A model generated the notes under the pieces. That model saw only the letters and a program-made list of their open reading frames with translations. It searched no databases and had not been told where the DNA came from. This document shows, one piece after another, positions 56,421 through 58,872 of a stretch of 58,872 bases of DNA. Source of the stretch: a virus. The stretch is taken from positions 1-58,872 of the IMG/VR virus record IMGVR_UViG_3300032896_000005. One strand, written 5' to 3'. Numbering within the stretch: position 1 is the stretch's first letter; every line of letters starts with the position of its first letter. Both the position numbers and the translations under genes were made by a program.

Positions 56421-56887
56421 AGCATCCTCATTTCGGTCACACCCTGACCGGGAAACCCGTCCATCTGCGCACCCATGATTTCCATCCGGCGGACACAGCC
56501 TACAGTAAATTCAATAAGCTGATCGCGTTGTGGATGTTTAAGAACGTGGGGACGATGACCGCGTTCTGGGTGACGTTGTTCCTGTGCCTCTGCGCTCTCC
56601 CGGCGGTGCTGTTCCAGATGCACATCATCGGCATCACGATAGTGTTCACCGGGTACGGGTTCTATCTGCTGCTGACGTGGGGTATCTCCACCACCTTCCA
56701 GGCGGTTATGCTCCCCGGCCTGATGGTGGGGCAGAATCTGCAGAATGAGGCGGCGGACGCCCGTGCGGAGAAGCAGTTCAATGACACTGAGGTGATTGTT
56801 GATAGACTGGATTTGAACACGCAAGGCGGCCTTCAGGTCATCGAGGATCATCTGAAGAAAATTGAGGCTCTCGTTAAAGGGGGTTAA
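56417..56887 (+). CDS. Two-span membrane protein
   Basis: 156 residues from ATG 56417, overlapping the previous stop. N-terminal soluble part (HLRTHDFHPADTAYSKFNKL), NVGTMTAFWVTLFLCLCALP and IIGITIVFTGYGFYLLLTWG as two membrane segments, then a coiled C-terminus (LQNEAADARAEKQFNDTEVI, VIEDHLKKIEALVKGG). Resembles DUF1003-type membrane proteins found in actinophages. Possible holin partner. Confidence 0.6.
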   Translation: MKHPHFGHTLTGKPVHLRTHDFHPADTAYSKFNKLIALWMFKNVGTMTAFWVTLFLCLCALPAVLFQMHIIGITIVFTGYGFYLLLTWGISTTFQAVMLPGLMVGQNLQNEAADARAEKQFNDTEVIVDRLDLNTQGGLQVIEDHLKKIEALVKGG

Positions 56888-56890
56888 TTG

Positions 56891-57049
56891 ATGCTGGCGA
56901 CGCGGACGGTTGAGGATATTGACAGGGATCTGGGTAATCTGCGGAACATCATCGCTGATTCGCTGCGCGGCGGCGACAAATGGAATGTTGCGTGGGAGCG
57001 TATCGATGAGCTGCTTGAGGAACGACAGAGAATCATCGGATTGAACTGA
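56891..57049 (+). CDS. Small helical hypothetical protein
   Basis: 52 residues from ATG 56891 (SD AAAGGGGG). Reads LATRTVEDIDRDLGNLRNII, ADSLRGGDKWNVAWERIDEL, LEERQRIIGLN. It resembles small helical proteins lying between membrane and endolysin genes. Four bases separate it from the endolysin start. Function unknown. Confidence 0.6.
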   Translation: MLATRTVEDIDRDLGNLRNIIADSLRGGDKWNVAWERIDELLEERQRIIGLN

Positions 57050-57052
57050 GGC

Positions 57053-57937
57053 ATGATGAGCAACATCGTGATGTACGACAGTGTTTACAATGATCAGCTT
57101 CCCCCGGACGCGGAAGCGTACGCCGCCTATGCTGACGGGGGAGTCGGGGACCAGCCGAATTACAGTTGGGTGACGAAAACCTACCCGCACGCTGATGTCC
57201 TGTCAATCGCTGTTTTCCCCTCCGACGACGCGGACTGCCTTGACATCGAGCCGGGGGCGGCGGACCCGTCTGATGCGGAGGGCTGGTATCAGCGGCAGCT
57301 CACCCGGGGGGTGTACCGGCCGTGTTTCTACGCCAGCGCGTCGACGATGGAGTCAAGTCTGGTCCCGATCGTGCGGGCGATGGGGTTCCCGAGGGATCAG
57401 ATCCGCTTGTGGTCCGCGCATTACGGGGAGGGTCAGCATATCTGCGGGCCGGCGACGTGCAAGCTGACGTCAATCCCGATGGACGGCACCCAGTGGACGG
57501 ACGTCGCCTTGGGCCGGAGCGTGGACCAGTCGTTGCTCCTCCCTGATTTTTTCGCCCCCCGCCCGTCCCCGGACCCCCGTTACGGGCCTCCGCTGGGCCT
57601 GAGGGTGTTCGGGGGGCATACCACGGTGAAACTGTGGTGGGAGCCGCCTGCGCCCGTCTCAGGGCTCCCTGCGGCGTCGTGGTATCAGGTGTTCGTGTAT
57701 GAGGGGGACGTCGCTGAGGCAGCGACGCTGGTGAAATCCTATCCGAGGAAAGTCGGGAACGTCCTGGTGTACCAGGGGGGGTCGTTGACGCCGGGGAAAT
57801 TCTATATTGCGCATGTCATCGCCGGCGGCCCTAACGGGTCGAATCTGAAACCGTACACGTACGCGTCGGTTAACTTCGAGACGACCATCAAAGGCGCTGC
57901 GGGTGAACCATGGATACGACCTTCAAGGAGCGTGTGA
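57053..57937 (+). CDS. Endolysin, GH25-like/DUF1906 hydrolase with Fn3 domain
   Basis: 294 residues from ATG 57053 (ATG 57056 also possible). The N-terminal domain (1-165) is a TIM-barrel hydrolase of the GH25-like type: VMYDSVYNDQLPPDAEAYAA, DADCLDIEPGAADPSDAEGW (acidic pair about 64-66), GVYRPCFYASASTMESSLVP, RLWSAHYGEGQHICGP and TQWTDVALGRSVDQSLL. The C-terminal domain (185-285) is fibronectin type III-like (GLRVFGGHTTVKLWWEPPAP, KFYIAHVIAGGPNGS). It would cut peptidoglycan glycan strands at lysis. Confidence 0.8.
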   Translation: MMSNIVMYDSVYNDQLPPDAEAYAAYADGGVGDQPNYSWVTKTYPHADVLSIAVFPSDDADCLDIEPGAADPSDAEGWYQRQLTRGVYRPCFYASASTMESSLVPIVRAMGFPRDQIRLWSAHYGEGQHICGPATCKLTSIPMDGTQWTDVALGRSVDQSLLLPDFFAPRPSPDPRYGPPLGLRVFGGHTTVKLWWEPPAPVSGLPAASWYQVFVYEGDVAEAATLVKSYPRKVGNVLVYQGGSLTPGKFYIAHVIAGGPNGSNLKPYTYASVNFETTIKGAAGEPWIRPSRSV

Positions 57938-58674
57938 CAGATTACAAGTTCGGATGTAACCCGGGGTATATCCCGGTCGGGTTGAAAGATCTCACCTGGT
58001 ATGTCGCGGGGGACCTCCCCCGCCCCCCCGTGTCCGTCGCGGTTCCCACGGTCCCTGCGGCTGCGGACGGCACCGCGTGGGGGATGGACGGGAATAACAC
58101 GTTCGGCGACTGCGGGGTGGCTGCGGTTAATCATGTGTTCATGGCGGCTGCGGCTGTCACGCAGGATGCCGGCAAGGAGGAATGGCCGTCTGATCAGGAT
58201 ATCGTTGATTATTACCTGACGTACACCGGCGGGCAGGACACGGGGGTGGTCCTCGCTGATTTCCTCGCCTACGTGAAGAAAACCGGGTTCTTCTCCCACA
58301 TTGTTCAGGGGTACGCGCCTGTCGCGGTGCATGACATCCCCACGTTGCAGTTCGTCGTGGACGCGTACACCGCCGCGTACACGGGGATTAAAGTCACCCA
58401 GGCGATGCAGGAGGCGTTTCAGGGTAAGCGCCCGTGGACGCTCCCTGATTTGTTCTCCCCCGTCGTCGGGGGGCATTGCATTCCGCTGGTCGGGTATGAT
58501 GATTCGTATTTGTACGCGGTCACCTGGGGGGCGGTGCAGCCGATCTCCTATGCGGCGTGGCATCACATCAGCGATGAGGCGTGGGCGGTCATCCCGGGGG
58601 AACTCGCCGGGGGTGACGGGCGGGGTGTCGATTTGACGGCTTTGCAGGCGGACCTTGCGAAGCTGAGCCGGTGA
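57910..58674 (+). CDS. C39-like cysteine peptidase, second lysis enzyme
   Basis: 254 residues from ATG 57910, overlapping the endolysin. Papain-like order: NNTFGDCGVAAVNHVFMAA (Cys about 67), VVGGHCIPLVGYDDSYLYAV (His about 188) and VTWGAVQPISYAAWHHISDE (the third polar site). This family is common beside actinophage endolysins and is thought to cleave peptide cross-links of the wall. No signal peptide, so it depends on a holin for export. Confidence 0.75.
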   Translation: MDTTFKERVTDYKFGCNPGYIPVGLKDLTWYVAGDLPRPPVSVAVPTVPAAADGTAWGMDGNNTFGDCGVAAVNHVFMAAAAVTQDAGKEEWPSDQDIVDYYLTYTGGQDTGVVLADFLAYVKKTGFFSHIVQGYAPVAVHDIPTLQFVVDAYTAAYTGIKVTQAMQEAFQGKRPWTLPDLFSPVVGGHCIPLVGYDDSYLYAVTWGAVQPISYAAWHHISDEAWAVIPGELAGGDGRGVDLTALQADLAKLSR

Positions 58675-58722
58675 ATGATAACGTCCGGAGTGTTTACCCT
58701 TTGGATGTTAGGAGCAAATTTT

Positions 58723-58872
58723 ATGTCCGGTATCATCGTTGAGATTAAAGATTACGAGCCCGGTCATCGTCGCATGGGCTCTTAGTGGGGGGCTGGCTGT
58801 TCTCCTCGGCGACGTGGTTCATATCAGCAGTGTGCAGGAGGCGGCGGTCACGACGATCCTCACCCGGCCTGG
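58723..58872 (+). CDS. Holin, frame interrupted at codon 8, right end cut
   Basis: ATG 58723 has a well-placed SD (AGGAG) but its frame ends after 20 residues (SGIIVEIKDYEPGHRRMGS). One frame over from about 58748 the sequence is holin-like: KITSPVIVAWALSGGLAVLL, GDVVHISSVQEAAVTTILT, open to the window edge. The two join if TTAA (58745-58748) is removed. An alternative without shift is TTG 58739, which has no SD. One membrane segment is visible so far. Confidence 0.6.

Noticed and set aside
1-58872. tRNA genes, CRISPR arrays, integrase and attachment sites
   Set aside because: None seen by reading for T-loop motifs, regular direct repeats with spacers, or recombinase motifs; a tRNA search program was not available.

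Overview
The window looks like the late (structural, assembly and lysis) region of a tailed phage with a long non-contractile tail that infects a high-GC Actinobacterium. The reasons are: GC-rich codons, frequent GTG and TTG starts with purine-rich Shine-Dalgarno (SD) sites, the order terminase - portal - protease - capsid - adaptor - tail tube - frameshifted tail chaperone - tape measure - minor tail proteins - lysis, and many small protein families I know from actinobacteriophages. I see no integrase, tRNA, rRNA, CRISPR array or host chromosomal gene. Both ends cut through genes. All calls are by eye; no database was searched.

Layout. 1-6.8 kb: a leftward ParB-like gene, then rightward small genes, a secreted protein with its own promoter and terminator, a UDP-glucose dehydrogenase and a cysteine peptidase. 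6.8-15 kb: large terminase interrupted by two inteins, small Cys-rich proteins, and virion-associated proteins including one with about twenty 20-residue repeats. 15-27.8 kb: a portal-MuF-NUDIX-ParB fusion, a GT17 glycosyltransferase, protease-scaffold, major capsid protein with an inserted domain, and decoration proteins. 28.3-32.2 kb: five sugar-modification genes. 32.2-35.4 kb: small proteins, a roughly 470-base hairpin-rich stretch without a gene, a leftward two-gene cassette and a GIY-YIG nuclease. 35.5-46.2 kb: connector, tail tube, tail chaperones, a GT4 enzyme and the tape measure. 46.2-55.3 kb: minor tail and fibre proteins. 55.3 kb to the end: lysis genes.

How the genes fit together. 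The structural genes would build and fill a capsid and attach a tail. Interleaved with them are eight sugar genes (UDP-glucose dehydrogenase, SDR epimerase/decarboxylase, a UDP-arabinopyranose-mutase-like protein, four other glycosyltransferases and a methyltransferase-like protein) that could make a nucleotide sugar and decorate the virion. Six nuclease genes of four families (HNH, endonuclease VII, Vsr/DUF559-like, GIY-YIG) sit inside or between structural genes; most look like homing endonucleases.

Most unusual: (i) both terminase inteins contain an HNH nuclease gene that is not in the intein reading frame, one antisense and one in another sense frame with an in-frame TGA; (ii) three structural or lysis genes have their conserved N-terminus in a different frame from the rest, and each break lies on a TTAA tetranucleotide whose removal restores one frame; (iii) a chain of about nine consecutive hairpins between 33.13 and 33.60 kb; (iv) the portal-MuF-NUDIX-ParB polyprotein with a repeated QGPIPF motif at two domain borders.
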